From assembly GCA_947243845.1 (NCBI GenBank), contig CAMXIF010000008.1:1-64000 (forward strand): a stretch of 64,000 nt of DNA, read 5' to 3'. The notes under the pieces are model-generated. The model was not told where the DNA came from, did not search any database, and saw only the letters and a list, made by a program, of their open reading frames with translations. The position numbers were made by a program, and so were the translations under genes. Source of the stretch: an uncultured bacterium. GTDB lineage: Bacteria > Bacillota > Clostridia > Lachnospirales > Lachnospiraceae. This document shows positions 42,851 through 51,932 of this stretch, piece by piece; within the stretch, counting starts at the first letter, position 1; the number at the start of each line of letters is the position of its first letter.

Positions 42851-45576
42851 TAGAGATGGTGGTGACTTCTTCGGTGCTCATCCTGGCAATTCTTCTGCTT
42901 CGCAGATTTACGAACGGTAAGGTGAGTATGCGTTTTCGCTATGCATTGTGGCTGGCGGTAGCTTTGCGGCTGGTACTGCCGGTGTCCTTGGGAAACAGTG
43001 CGGTAAGCGTAATGAATCTTTGGCCGCAAAGCGTGCAGAGTGCTGCGGGTGAGGTCTTTGCATTGATAGATGGATGGATGCTGCCGGGAATCCGACAGAC
43101 GGACGCTGTAGAAATAGAGGACAATATTGTGCCTGATGTTATGTATGCGGGAGAGTTGTCTTTGGGAGAAGTATCTGTTGAGTCGAAGGCAGAGGAAGTG
43201 ATAGAGGGACTGTCGGAAAAAGATATTGTCGGAAGGGAAAAGGAAGAGCGGGAAAGTGCATCAACTAAGATAACTGCTGACTTGCCATCGGAAGCCGGTA
43301 GAATGACATCCGAAATATCTGGGGAAAGGGTTTCTGGAATTATCCGGATTGTGTGGCTGCTCGGAATTTTGACTGTAAGTACCTATATGATCATCAGTCA
43401 AGTGCGTTTCAGGCGGATTCTGTACAGGCTTCGCCGTATTGTTAGCGCAGAGAAGATTCCGGGTAAACTGGCAGACAGGCTTACAGCACGCCGGATAAAA
43501 GTTTATCAGGCGAATGGTTTGGCGAGTCCTTGTCTGGTGGGGCGGAATATTTATGTAGATACCAAACTTCTGAAAGATCGTCAGAAGTTTGGCCATGTAT
43601 TGGCTCACGAGTACTGTCATGCGGCACAGCTTGATTCGTTCTGGGCTTTCCTGCGCAGTGCGCTGGTGGCGGTGTATTGGTTTCATCCATTGGTGTGGGT
43701 GGCTGCCTTTGCGGCCCGACAGGACAGCGAGTTGGCTTGTGACGAGGCGGTGATCAGGCTGCTTGGCGAGGAAGAACGTTTTGCTTACGGCAGGACGCTT
43801 TTATATCTGCTTGCCGGTGGACGTGGTCGGATTGACTGTGCGGGAACGGCGCTTACAATGGAAGGACGTAAACGGGACTTGAAAGAGAGGGTCCATATGA
43901 TTGCAAAGAACGTGGAACGTAAGAGAGGGGTGGCGGCAGCAGTTGTCGTGATGATGCTCTTAGTCTGTGGCTGTGCTTTTACAGGAAGTGAGCGGGAGAA
44001 GAATGTCCGTCATGACGATGGGAAAGAGTCGGCACAGGAAGGACTGACTACGGAGGCGATACAGAAGCAGGCGGGCGGATCGCAGGTGATTGGGGATGCG
44101 TCCGATGAGGAGTCTGAACGTATCAGAAAAGAGTATGAGAATGCCATGGACGCTTTGGATACGCAGGAACAGACCTTAGGACAGGTGCAGGAGGATGCGT
44201 CCTTTGCTTTGGCGTTGGATTACCAAGGGGTGATGGCGGGCAAGGACGACAGTGAACTTGGCTTAGACCGGAAGCTGGATTATCAGGCTTATTATGACTA
44301 TTTAGAAGGAAAGCAGGACGGTCAGGGCGGGGAACAAGAGGAGCCGCCGGAAAACGGCTGGTATCTGCTCTGCCGCAATGAGGAGGCACAGGTTTCCCTC
44401 TATGGACTTTATACAAAGGAGTTTGGCCCTCGCGGCATCAAGACACTGATTGGAGAGGATGTAAACACCTATGATATCTCCTGGTGTCCGAGCTCCGCGA
44501 ACGGTGACCATTCCAACATCAGAGCCCTGGAGAGTGCGCAGGATGGTCTGCCCAGAAGATTTGTGTTTAAGATATTGGCAGAGAGTACGTCTGATAGAGA
44601 AATATGGAAGCTATTTAGTGGATTCCGGTATGATACGGGGACTGTGGAGATGGCGGAATTAACGGCACAGATGTATCGTGATTGGGTGGACAGGTATCTT
44701 TCTTTCGCGGTGAGTGAGTCAGGGGAAAAGGTACTGATTACCTATGACGGAGATATGGCACTGGAGCCGCTTGACATTTCCGCTTATCAGGACCAGAAAG
44801 TGGAGGATGCTCTGATCAGTCCCGATGTGGCCGGGTTCCAACTGTACAGTGATAGTTTGGCGGAGGGCCGTGAGGGGCAGGAAGATTTTGAGGGAGTCGT
44901 ACTGCATCTGGCGGTTGGGTTAAAACTGGAAGGTATGGATGGCGTCTGGTTTGATGGTCTGCAGCCTCTGACGGTGGAGGTGTTATGCCGTCCGGAACAG
45001 GAACCGGCGTTTGTGATACATAGACCAGGAATTGCCGAGCAGGGGATTCTCCGTTCAAGGTCGCAGCAACAGCAGCTGGAAGAAATCCGCTCTGGAAAAG
45101 GCTCGGATGTGCAGGAGGATGAAGCGGAGGGCTATCTGAGCAGGCCGCTTGTTAACAACGAAGGGCATAATGATCTGGGGATTGTTTTTCTGAATCCCTG
45201 TCCTGAATATGACCGAATCTCAGACGGGTATGGGGAACGCACAAATCCTGTCACGGGAGAAGTTATTAAACACAATGGTGTGGATCTGGCAGCAGAAAAG
45301 GGAGCGGCTGTTGTGGCCGCAGCAGACGGCAGGGTTTATGAAACCGGATTTGATGCGGAGAATGGCAATTATGTGGTTCTCTGGCATGGTCAGAGCGGTC
45401 AGATGACCTATTATACGCATTGTGAGGAAGTATTGGTATCGAAGAAAGATCAGGTCTCGGCAGGTGATAAAATAGCTACGGTCGGTTCGACCGGCAGATC
45501 CACAGGGAGCCATCTGCACTTTGCGGTCAGTTACGATGAAGAGTGGCAAGAACCCTTCTGGGACAAGGTTGATTGA
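42847..45576 (+). CDS. BlaR1-like M56 membrane protease with C-terminal M23 peptidase domain
   Basis: 909 residues. N-terminal part: membrane helices and an M56 zinc site HEYCH at 254-258, with SELACDEAVIRLLG downstream as further ligand region, as in BlaR1/MecR1. A helix at about 363-380 crosses the membrane. In place of the penicillin-binding sensor, the C-terminus (about 790-905) is an M23/LytM domain: H809-x-G-x-D813 in KHNGVDLA and HLH at 889-891 in GSHLHFAVS. Both metal sites look intact. The linker of about 400 residues is acidic and unassigned. Such M56-M23 fusions are known in Clostridia; the signal is not. Presumably it cleaves the BlaI protein encoded just upstream. Confidence 0.9.
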   Translation: MIEMVVTSSVLILAILLLRRFTNGKVSMRFRYALWLAVALRLVLPVSLGNSAVSVMNLWPQSVQSAAGEVFALIDGWMLPGIRQTDAVEIEDNIVPDVMYAGELSLGEVSVESKAEEVIEGLSEKDIVGREKEERESASTKITADLPSEAGRMTSEISGERVSGIIRIVWLLGILTVSTYMIISQVRFRRILYRLRRIVSAEKIPGKLADRLTARRIKVYQANGLASPCLVGRNIYVDTKLLKDRQKFGHVLAHEYCHAAQLDSFWAFLRSALVAVYWFHPLVWVAAFAARQDSELACDEAVIRLLGEEERFAYGRTLLYLLAGGRGRIDCAGTALTMEGRKRDLKERVHMIAKNVERKRGVAAAVVVMMLLVCGCAFTGSEREKNVRHDDGKESAQEGLTTEAIQKQAGGSQVIGDASDEESERIRKEYENAMDALDTQEQTLGQVQEDASFALALDYQGVMAGKDDSELGLDRKLDYQAYYDYLEGKQDGQGGEQEEPPENGWYLLCRNEEAQVSLYGLYTKEFGPRGIKTLIGEDVNTYDISWCPSSANGDHSNIRALESAQDGLPRRFVFKILAESTSDREIWKLFSGFRYDTGTVEMAELTAQMYRDWVDRYLSFAVSESGEKVLITYDGDMALEPLDISAYQDQKVEDALISPDVAGFQLYSDSLAEGREGQEDFEGVVLHLAVGLKLEGMDGVWFDGLQPLTVEVLCRPEQEPAFVIHRPGIAEQGILRSRSQQQQLEEIRSGKGSDVQEDEAEGYLSRPLVNNEGHNDLGIVFLNPCPEYDRISDGYGERTNPVTGEVIKHNGVDLAAEKGAAVVAAADGRVYETGFDAENGNYVVLWHGQSGQMTYYTHCEEVLVSKKDQVSAGDKIATVGSTGRSTGSHLHFAVSYDEEWQEPFWDKVD

Positions 45577-45600
45577 GGAATGAATAGAGTTTTTTATAAG

Positions 45601-45636
45601 ATACGCGATAAGATGCTTTCTTATTGCGTATTTTTG
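45601..45636 (+). terminator. Intrinsic terminator after the M56-M23 gene
   Basis: ATACGCGATAAG (45601-45612) pairs with CTTATTGCGTAT (45620-45631), 12 bp with one G-U, followed by TTTTTG. A TATAAT at 45643-45648 just behind it is the probable -10 for mecA. Confidence 0.85.
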
Positions 45637-45707
45637 TGGTATTATAATATAGGATTCTAATGTTTATCCATACAAACAGCGAAGAAGACAGGGGATAAGG
45701 ATATACA

Positions 45708-46388
45708 ATGAAATATAAAAAGATTAATGAAGCAACGGTACAATGTATCATCTCCGAAGATGACATGACGGAATACGGTCTTACACTGTCGGATATTTTT
45801 GAACGCAGTGAGAAGGGCGAAGAGTTTTTACGTGATATCATCGAACGGGCTCATGAGGAAGTCGGCTACCAGATCAACAATGGCAATATAGCCATGCAGA
45901 TCACGCCTTTGAAAGACAAAGGCCTGGTGGTGACCTTTACGGATGAGGGGCCTGCGGCTTTTAAGGAGATGCTGCAGCATTTAAAAGAGGTTCTGCAGGA
46001 TGTCAGCGCGGAACTGTCCCATCAGGATGAGATGGCACGGCAGACCCAGCCGGTAAATCAGGAATATGAAGAAAATTACAGGATATTTGTCTTTGCTACC
46101 ATGCATCAGACCATGCAATATGTGGCAACCATTCCGAATACATATTCTGTAAAAAGCCATCTTTATAAAGAGGGCGGCGGCTATTATCTGGTGCTGGAAA
46201 AGAACCGTCTTTCCTATAAGACATTCAATAAGATCAGTGCCTCTGCTATAGAATTTGGCAATCTGGTCGCAGCATCTAAGGAGCGCCTGTTGTTTTTGCA
46301 GGAGCATGGGGAGTGTTTGATTGGAGAGCGGGCAGTGAGTAAGCTGCGCAGGATTCATATGGCCGGAGCGGGCAGAAAGAAGAAGTGA
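45708..46388 (+). CDS. mecA: Adaptor protein MecA
   Basis: 226 residues. The N-terminal domain MKYKKINEATVQCIISEDDMTEYGLTLSDIFERSEKGEEFLRDIIE is characteristic of MecA/YpbH, adaptors that bring substrates to the ClpC protease. The C-terminal ClpC-binding domain (about 125-215) is present: IFVFATMHQTMQYVATI, FKEGGGYYLVLEK-like and EFGNLVAASKERLLFLQEHGE. Length matches the family. Confidence 0.9.
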   Translation: MKYKKINEATVQCIISEDDMTEYGLTLSDIFERSEKGEEFLRDIIERAHEEVGYQINNGNIAMQITPLKDKGLVVTFTDEGPAAFKEMLQHLKEVLQDVSAELSHQDEMARQTQPVNQEYEENYRIFVFATMHQTMQYVATIPNTYSVKSHLYKEGGGYYLVLEKNRLSYKTFNKISASAIEFGNLVAASKERLLFLQEHGECLIGERAVSKLRRIHMAGAGRKKK

Positions 46389-46478
46389 TGTGAAAGAGCC
46401 TGTGACCGGACTTCTATAGGATTATGATCGGATTCCAAACTGTTGAGTTCTGAATCATGATAAAAACATGGAACGTTG

Positions 46479-46528
46479 GAGATAATGCTGCCATGCCTGT
46501 TTGTTGCAGGGGTTGGCAGCAATTATCA
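46479..46528 (+). promoter_or_regulatory. Structured leader hairpin before the DEAD-box helicase
   Basis: GATAAT-GCTGCCA (46479 on) pairs with TGGCAGC-A-ATTATC (to 46527) around a 20-base loop. No T-run follows. It sits about 75 bases before the helicase start in a 200-base gene-free leader, which is a common place for regulation of cold-shock helicases. Confidence 0.5.
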
Positions 46529-46600
46529 TGTAAAAGCAAATGTGCGGCTTAAGAGAGCAGAGTTTTTCTAAGGTACGCATACAAAGAAATGGAGAGAATA

Positions 46601-48385
46601 ATGAATAGCAGTAAAAAGAAAAACAATGAACAATTTGACAGATTCCTTGAGCAAGAGATTCTCACGCAGCATAAGTACGACAGTCTGTATGAGGAGAAGA
46701 AGGAGGAGACCGATCAGGAGAACATGCGCTATGAGGATGCGGGGATTGATGCAAGGATCCTGCGCGCGGTCCGGGAACTTGGATTTGAACATATGACACC
46801 AATCCAGGAACAGACGATACCGCTCTTTATGACAGGCAGGGATATCATCGGGCAGGCACAGACAGGAACGGGTAAGACGGCAGCTTTTGGAATCCCGATC
46901 CTGCAGAAGATCGATCCGGAGAATAAATCCCTGCAGGCGGTAATCTTATGTCCGACCAGGGAACTTGCCATGCAGGCGGCGGAGGAACTGCGGAAATTTT
47001 CCAAATATATGAATGGCATTAAGGTGCTGCCGGTTTATGGCGGACAGGATATTGTCAGACAGATTAAGAATTTAAAATGCGGTGTACAGATCGTGGTGGG
47101 GACGCCGGGCCGGGTGATGGATCATATGCGCAGACATACCCTCAGAATGGATCAGGTGCATACGGTGGTCCTGGATGAAGCGGATGAGATGTTAAATATG
47201 GGATTTAGGGAGGATATTGAGACGATCTTAAAGGAGATGCCGCAGGAGCGGCAGACAGGACTTTTTTCTGCGACCATGCCCAAGCCCATATTAGACATTA
47301 CCAAAACTTATCAGAAAGAGGCGGCTTATATTAAGATGACCCCGAAGGAGGTCACAATCCCGCTAATCAAACAGGCATATTATCAGGTGCGTAAACAGGA
47401 CAAAGAGGAGGTGCTCTGCCGCCTGATAGACTATTATGATCCTAAACGGGCGCTTATCTTTTGTAATACCAAGCGGATGGTGGATGAGCTGACTGAACAT
47501 TTGAAGGCAAGAGGCTATGAGGTGGAAGGCCTTCATGGCGACCTGACACAGGGACAGAGAGATACGGTGATGAATCTGTTCCGGGGTGGGAATATCAATA
47601 TTTTGATCGCCACCGATGTGGCGGCACGGGGCATTGATGTGAATGATGTGGAGGCGGTCTATAATTATGACGTGCCGGAGGACATTGAATACTATGTACA
47701 CCGGATCGGCAGAACCGGACGTGCCGGCAAGACAGGAAGATCTTTTACTCTGGTGGTGGGAAGAGAAGCTTATAAGATCCGGGATATTGAGCGTGTCTGC
47801 CATACGAAGATTAAGGAACGCAAAGTACCGAATGCGGCGGATATCACATCCAGAAAGGCGGAAAAGATATTAAAAGAAGTGATGGCTGTGATTGAGAAAG
47901 AGGATATCAGCAGAGCCACAGAGTATATTCTGGATGCGGTTGCATTAGGGCAGTACAGCGCTACACAGATTGCGGCAGCTTTTATGAAGATGCGCCTTGG
48001 AGAGGAAATTGAGGATATTAAGGAAGAGAAGTTTTTCTTTGAGAAAAAGGGCAGGACGCCCGGTCGAGGCGGTAAGGACAGTAATGGAAGTAAGGGAAGC
48101 CGCGGCGGCAGGGGAGGCCGTGATGAAAGAGATGGTCGCGGCGGCAGAAGCAGCCGTGGGGACAAAGAAAGACGTGATGGACGTGCAAATAAAGGGAATT
48201 ATAGTGATAAAGGCAAACGCGGACGAGAATACCTTAGCGAGGGCGAGAAGAAGCAGAAAAAACCCTTCAAGGGCGGTGCACTTGGCAGTATAAAGGCGAA
48301 AGATGTGAGAAGGGACGGCAGCTATGAAAGAAGAGACAGCGGCAGAAATAACCGCTATGGGTCGCTTCGCATCAAGACCAAGTAA
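46601..48385 (+). CDS. DEAD-box RNA helicase with RGG-rich tail
   Basis: About 594 residues. Q motif FEHMTPIQEQTIP, Walker A AQTGTGKTAAFG, PTRELAMQ, DEAD in VVLDEADEMLNMGF, SATMP, and HRIGRTGRAG are all present. After the core and a helical region come about 90 residues rich in Gly, Arg, Lys and Ser (repeated RGGR and SRG), an RNA-binding tail. The N-terminus has a Lys/Asn-rich extension. ATG 46601 follows GGAGAG by 5 bases; ATG 46589 lacks a site. Related to CsdA/DeaD-type helicases for cold adaptation and ribosome assembly. Confidence 0.93.
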   Translation: MNSSKKKNNEQFDRFLEQEILTQHKYDSLYEEKKEETDQENMRYEDAGIDARILRAVRELGFEHMTPIQEQTIPLFMTGRDIIGQAQTGTGKTAAFGIPILQKIDPENKSLQAVILCPTRELAMQAAEELRKFSKYMNGIKVLPVYGGQDIVRQIKNLKCGVQIVVGTPGRVMDHMRRHTLRMDQVHTVVLDEADEMLNMGFREDIETILKEMPQERQTGLFSATMPKPILDITKTYQKEAAYIKMTPKEVTIPLIKQAYYQVRKQDKEEVLCRLIDYYDPKRALIFCNTKRMVDELTEHLKARGYEVEGLHGDLTQGQRDTVMNLFRGGNINILIATDVAARGIDVNDVEAVYNYDVPEDIEYYVHRIGRTGRAGKTGRSFTLVVGREAYKIRDIERVCHTKIKERKVPNAADITSRKAEKILKEVMAVIEKEDISRATEYILDAVALGQYSATQIAAAFMKMRLGEEIEDIKEEKFFFEKKGRTPGRGGKDSNGSKGSRGGRGGRDERDGRGGRSSRGDKERRDGRANKGNYSDKGKRGREYLSEGEKKQKKPFKGGALGSIKAKDVRRDGSYERRDSGRNNRYGSLRIKTK

Positions 48386-48387
48386 GA

Positions 48388-48984
48388 TTAAAGCACCAGT
48401 TCGTGCCCATGGTCTTTGAGCCATTTGCGATGGATACGATAGTCAGGGCAGACAAGTTCCACTGCCCGCCAGAAAGCGGCGGAGTGATCCATGTGGGTCA
48501 AATGGCATAGTTCATGAACGACCACATAGTCCAGAACGGCGGGCGGCGCCAGCATGAGTCTCCAGTTAAAAGAGAGGGTGCCCTTGGCGCTGCAGCTGCC
48601 CCATCGTGTTTTCTGGTCACGGATGGTGATACGGTGGTATTCGCCGCCAGTGAACGTCTGGAAATAGGCGGCCCTTTTGGGGAAATATTCCCGGGCTGCT
48701 TCTATATATCTCTTTTCCAACGCAGAGCGCTGGGTGTCGCTTAAATCAGACGAAGGCCGGCTTTTCGCTTTTTCCATGATTTCCAGGTAGTGCGTGATGA
48801 TCCAGTGCTGTTTTTCCAGAAGAATATGACGAATCTCCCGTTCAGAAGTACGAAGCGGCACCCGCAGTGTGATCGCTCCATCAGGATTGATGCTGATGCC
48901 ACAGGTCTTCCGGCGGCTGCGAATGACGGTGTAGGACAGAGTGTAGAGTTTGCTTTGGTATTTTATTTGGCAGCTGTTTTCCAT
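48388..48984 (-). CDS. YgjP-like metallopeptidase-fold protein (M48-type HExxH)
   Basis: 198 residues. The C-terminal part holds YVVVHELCHLTHMDHSAAFWRAV, with HELCH as zinc site and a following His, plus the family blocks RKTCGISINPDGAITLRVP and TRWGSCSAKGTLSFNWRLMLAP. This is the YgjP/DUF45 family, related to SprT-like proteases; the cellular role is not settled. It converges with the helicase, with 2 bp between the stops. The ribosome site before ATG 48984 is weak. Confidence 0.88.
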   Translation of the reverse strand: MENSCQIKYQSKLYTLSYTVIRSRRKTCGISINPDGAITLRVPLRTSEREIRHILLEKQHWIITHYLEIMEKAKSRPSSDLSDTQRSALEKRYIEAAREYFPKRAAYFQTFTGGEYHRITIRDQKTRWGSCSAKGTLSFNWRLMLAPPAVLDYVVVHELCHLTHMDHSAAFWRAVELVCPDYRIHRKWLKDHGHELVL

Positions 48985-49260
48985 AAAGTTGTGTTCCTGT
49001 ATCTGTTATTTGTGTTTGCTATAGGAGATGTATACCAATTATATATCACATAATGTCTCAAAAGGCAAAGAATGTGGCCGCAAACAAATATGATTATGGA
49101 ATAAATAGTATGAAAGCCGTGAAGTGAAGAGAAAATAACCTGGATTTATGGACAAAATCTTATAAATTGTGCTAGTATGATATGAATGCAAGAATTTCTA
49201 TTAAGTAGTAATAAAGTAATAATTGAGAAGAAACAATCAGATAAAACAGGGGTATATTAT

Positions 49261-50205
49261 ATGAGTGAAAGAACCAGAGAACCGGATAGAACAGTACCGG
49301 AGCGGGAAAGAAGGTCTTCTGGCAGCAACAGTCAGGCGGCTGGGCAAAAGAGACCGCCCCAGAGTACCGGAGGAACGGTTAAAAGGAAACAATCAGCCGA
49401 TATGGAAAACGGCAGGAGAGCAGGAACGGCTGAAAGAGACAGAAGGCCAGGAACATCTGAAAGAGACAGAAGGGCGGGAACATCTGAAAGAGACAGAAGG
49501 GCAGGAACATCTGAAAGAGACAGAAGGGCGGGAACATCTGAAAGAGACAGAAGGCCAGGAACATCTGAAAAAGGCAGAAAACCAGGAGCCGTGGAAAGAA
49601 GCAAAAGGCCAGGAACAGCGTCTGAAAGAAATAGAAGGCCATCGGACAGAGACAGCATGGATTATGACAGCCACATGTCCAGCCGTGAACTTGAGCGCGC
49701 CAGGAGAAGAGAAGAGCGGCTTCGGCGTGTGAGAAGGCAGAAAATTATTATGGCTGCTTCCGCTACAGTGATTGTGCTTTGTCTGCTTACGATTCTGATT
49801 TTCTTTATGTCTCCGGCTAAATGTATTCTAAGCTTGTCCAGAGGAGACAAATATGCCAGAAATGAAGAATATGACAAAGCGCTCGAGGCGTATCAGGAGG
49901 CGATAGAGATCAATGAGAAGTCTGTGCGTGCCTACCGGGGTGCAGCTGGCTGCCTGCGCATGAAAGAGCAGATTACAGAGGCGGAACAGCTTTTGTATAA
50001 GGGATGGGAGAAGACCAAGGATGAGGGGATTTTACGCTATTATAACAAACTTCTTCTCAACGAGGCTGTGGCAGATATCAATGCCGGAAACTGTACACAG
50101 ACTACATTGGATAAATTGAACCGGGTACTTATGAACGATCCGGAGAATCTGGATGCGATCGCACTGTTGGATACCTGTCAGCAGAGAATGGCGGAAGAAG
50201 AATAA
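49261..50205 (+). CDS. Membrane-anchored TPR protein with basic tandem repeats
   Basis: 314 residues. The N-terminal 160 residues are highly charged and basic, with five perfect-length 9-residue repeats of the form ERDRRxGTS at 58-102 and degenerate copies on both sides. One helix follows at about 161-183 (IIMAASATVIVLCLLTILIFF), then TPR-like repeats (YARNEEYDKALEAYQEAIEINEKSVRAYRGAAGC, then EAEQLLYKGWEKTKDEG). The topology is probably basic part inside, TPR part outside. AGGGG precedes ATG 49261. No known partner. Confidence 0.82.
   Translation: MSERTREPDRTVPERERRSSGSNSQAAGQKRPPQSTGGTVKRKQSADMENGRRAGTAERDRRPGTSERDRRAGTSERDRRAGTSERDRRAGTSERDRRPGTSEKGRKPGAVERSKRPGTASERNRRPSDRDSMDYDSHMSSRELERARRREERLRRVRRQKIIMAASATVIVLCLLTILIFFMSPAKCILSLSRGDKYARNEEYDKALEAYQEAIEINEKSVRAYRGAAGCLRMKEQITEAEQLLYKGWEKTKDEGILRYYNKLLLNEAVADINAGNCTQTTLDKLNRVLMNDPENLDAIALLDTCQQRMAEEE
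49432..49566 (+). repeat. Five 27-bp tandem repeats
   Basis: Five uninterrupted units of 27 bp beginning GAAAGAGACAGAAGG (49432, 49459, 49486, 49513, 49540), differing only at a few positions. They encode a 9-residue repeat. Being a multiple of three, copy-number change keeps the frame. Confidence 0.92.
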
Positions 50206-50289
50206 AAAAGACAATCATGGACTTTACAAATACTGGGTGATAGAGTTACCATTGTAGAGGGAGAATTGAACAGAAAAGGAGATAAGATC

Positions 50290-51834
50290 ATGGGAAGAAA
50301 GAAACCTGCTGTATTGATGATTTTGGATGGCTATGGCCTGAATGAGAAAACGGAAGGAAATGCGGTTGCCCTGGCAAAGACACCGGTGATGGATAAACTG
50401 ATGGCGGAATGTCCTTTTGTGAAGGGAAATGCCAGCGGCATGGCAGTGGGTCTGCCGGATGGACAGATGGGCAACTCCGAGGTGGGACATCTGAATATGG
50501 GTGCTGGCCGTATTGTCTACCAGGAACTGACCAGAATCACGAAGGAAATTCAGGATGGTACATTTTTTGAGAATCCGGCGCTGATGGATGCGGTGAATAA
50601 TTGTAAGAAGAATGATTCTTCTCTGCATATGTTCGGCCTGATATCGGATGGCGGCGTACACAGCCATAATACACATCTGTATGGGTTGTTGGAACTGGCT
50701 AAGAGAAATGGTCTTTCCAAAGTATATGTCCATGCTTTCTTGGACGGACGTGACACACCGCCTGCAAGCGGCAAGGGGTTTGTGGAAGATTTGGAAGCAG
50801 AGATGGCAAAAATCGGTGTAGGTGAAGTGGCTACCGTGACAGGACGCTACTATGCGATGGACCGTGATAATAATTACGATAGAGTGGAGAAAGCATACCT
50901 GGTGCTCACGAAGGGCGAGGGGCTGGAGGCGGAAAGCGGACCGGCCGGAATCCAGGCGTCCTATGACAGGGATGAGACGGACGAATTTGTAAAACCTACT
51001 GTGGTGAAGAAGAATGGTGAGCCGGTAGCGACCATTAAAGACGGTGATTCTGTAATCTTCTTTAATTTCCGTCCGGATCGTGCGAGAGAAATTACCAGAA
51101 GCTTCTGCGATGATGATTTCAAGGGATTTGCAAGAGAGAAGAGACTGGATCTGACCTACGTGTGCTTCTCCGATTATGATCCCACGATTCCGAACAAGGA
51201 AGTGGCTTTCCACAAGATTTCCGTCAATAATACCTTTGGCGAATGGCTGGCGGCCAACCATATGAAACAGGCAAGAATTGCGGAGACAGAGAAATATGCG
51301 CATGTAACTTTCTTCTTTAACGGCGGTGTGGAGGAACCTAACGAGGGCGAAGAGAGAATCCTTGTTAATTCGCCCAAGGATGTGGCGACTTATGACTTAA
51401 AGCCCCAGATGAGCGCTTATGAAGTATGTGACAGACTGGTGGAGGCAATCAAGTCTAGTACTTACGATGTGATCATCATCAATTTTGCGAATCCGGATAT
51501 GGTAGGACACACCGGTGTGCAGGAAGCAGCCATCAAGGCGGTGGAAGCAGTGGACGAGTGTGTGGGACGTGCGGTGGAAGCCCTTAAAGAGGTGGACGGC
51601 GTGATGTTCATCTGTGCAGACCACGGCAATGCGGAGCAGCTGATTGATGAGGAGACCGGTGCGCCTTTCACGGCACATACTACGAATCCGGTGCCTTTCA
51701 TTCTGGTCAATGCAGATCCTTCCTATAAATTACGGGAGAACGGCTGTCTGGCGGACATTGTGCCTACGCTGATCGAACTGATGGGAATGGAGCAGCCGGC
51801 GGAGATGACAGGGAAGTCGTTGTTGGTGAAATAA
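50290..51834 (+). CDS. gpmI: 2,3-bisphosphoglycerate-independent phosphoglycerate mutase
   Basis: 514 residues, Mn-dependent glycolytic enzyme interconverting 3- and 2-phosphoglycerate. Seen: VLMILDGYGLN (metal Asp), DGQMGNSEVGHLNMGAG (catalytic Ser in NSEVGH), FLDGRDTPP, FFNFRPDRAREITR, and the C-terminal metal site FICADHGNAEQLID. AAAGGAG precedes ATG 50290. A terminator at 51850 follows. Enolase, the next step, is 12 kb away in this window. Confidence 0.96.
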   Translation: MGRKKPAVLMILDGYGLNEKTEGNAVALAKTPVMDKLMAECPFVKGNASGMAVGLPDGQMGNSEVGHLNMGAGRIVYQELTRITKEIQDGTFFENPALMDAVNNCKKNDSSLHMFGLISDGGVHSHNTHLYGLLELAKRNGLSKVYVHAFLDGRDTPPASGKGFVEDLEAEMAKIGVGEVATVTGRYYAMDRDNNYDRVEKAYLVLTKGEGLEAESGPAGIQASYDRDETDEFVKPTVVKKNGEPVATIKDGDSVIFFNFRPDRAREITRSFCDDDFKGFAREKRLDLTYVCFSDYDPTIPNKEVAFHKISVNNTFGEWLAANHMKQARIAETEKYAHVTFFFNGGVEEPNEGEERILVNSPKDVATYDLKPQMSAYEVCDRLVEAIKSSTYDVIIINFANPDMVGHTGVQEAAIKAVEAVDECVGRAVEALKEVDGVMFICADHGNAEQLIDEETGAPFTAHTTNPVPFILVNADPSYKLRENGCLADIVPTLIELMGMEQPAEMTGKSLLVK

Positions 51835-51849
51835 GATAAATAAAGATAG

Positions 51850-51897
51850 AAAGGCTGTCGCACACTTTGATTGATTCAGTAAGGCGACAGCCTTTTG
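51850..51897 (+). terminator. Intrinsic terminator after gpmI
   Basis: AAAGGCTGTCGC (51850-51861) pairs perfectly with GCGACAGCCTTT (51884-51895), then TTG. It also separates gpmI from the convergent methyltransferase gene. Confidence 0.85.
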
Positions 51898-51932
51898 TGA
51901 TAGGGCGCAAAAGCCGCACTAATACCATCGCA

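Noticed and set aside
49432..49566. CRISPR array
   Set aside because: The repeats are contiguous 27-bp coding units without spacers.
49265..49732. 155-codon frame with QEHLKETEG-type repeats
   Set aside because: It overlaps the TPR protein gene in another frame and stays open only because the 27-bp repeat unit is a multiple of three; no ribosome site or helix pattern supports it.
50224..51303. 359-codon minus-strand frame inside gpmI
   Set aside because: Antisense shadow of a highly conserved gene with biased codons; the predicted protein is low in recognisable motifs and rich in His, Cys and Arg.
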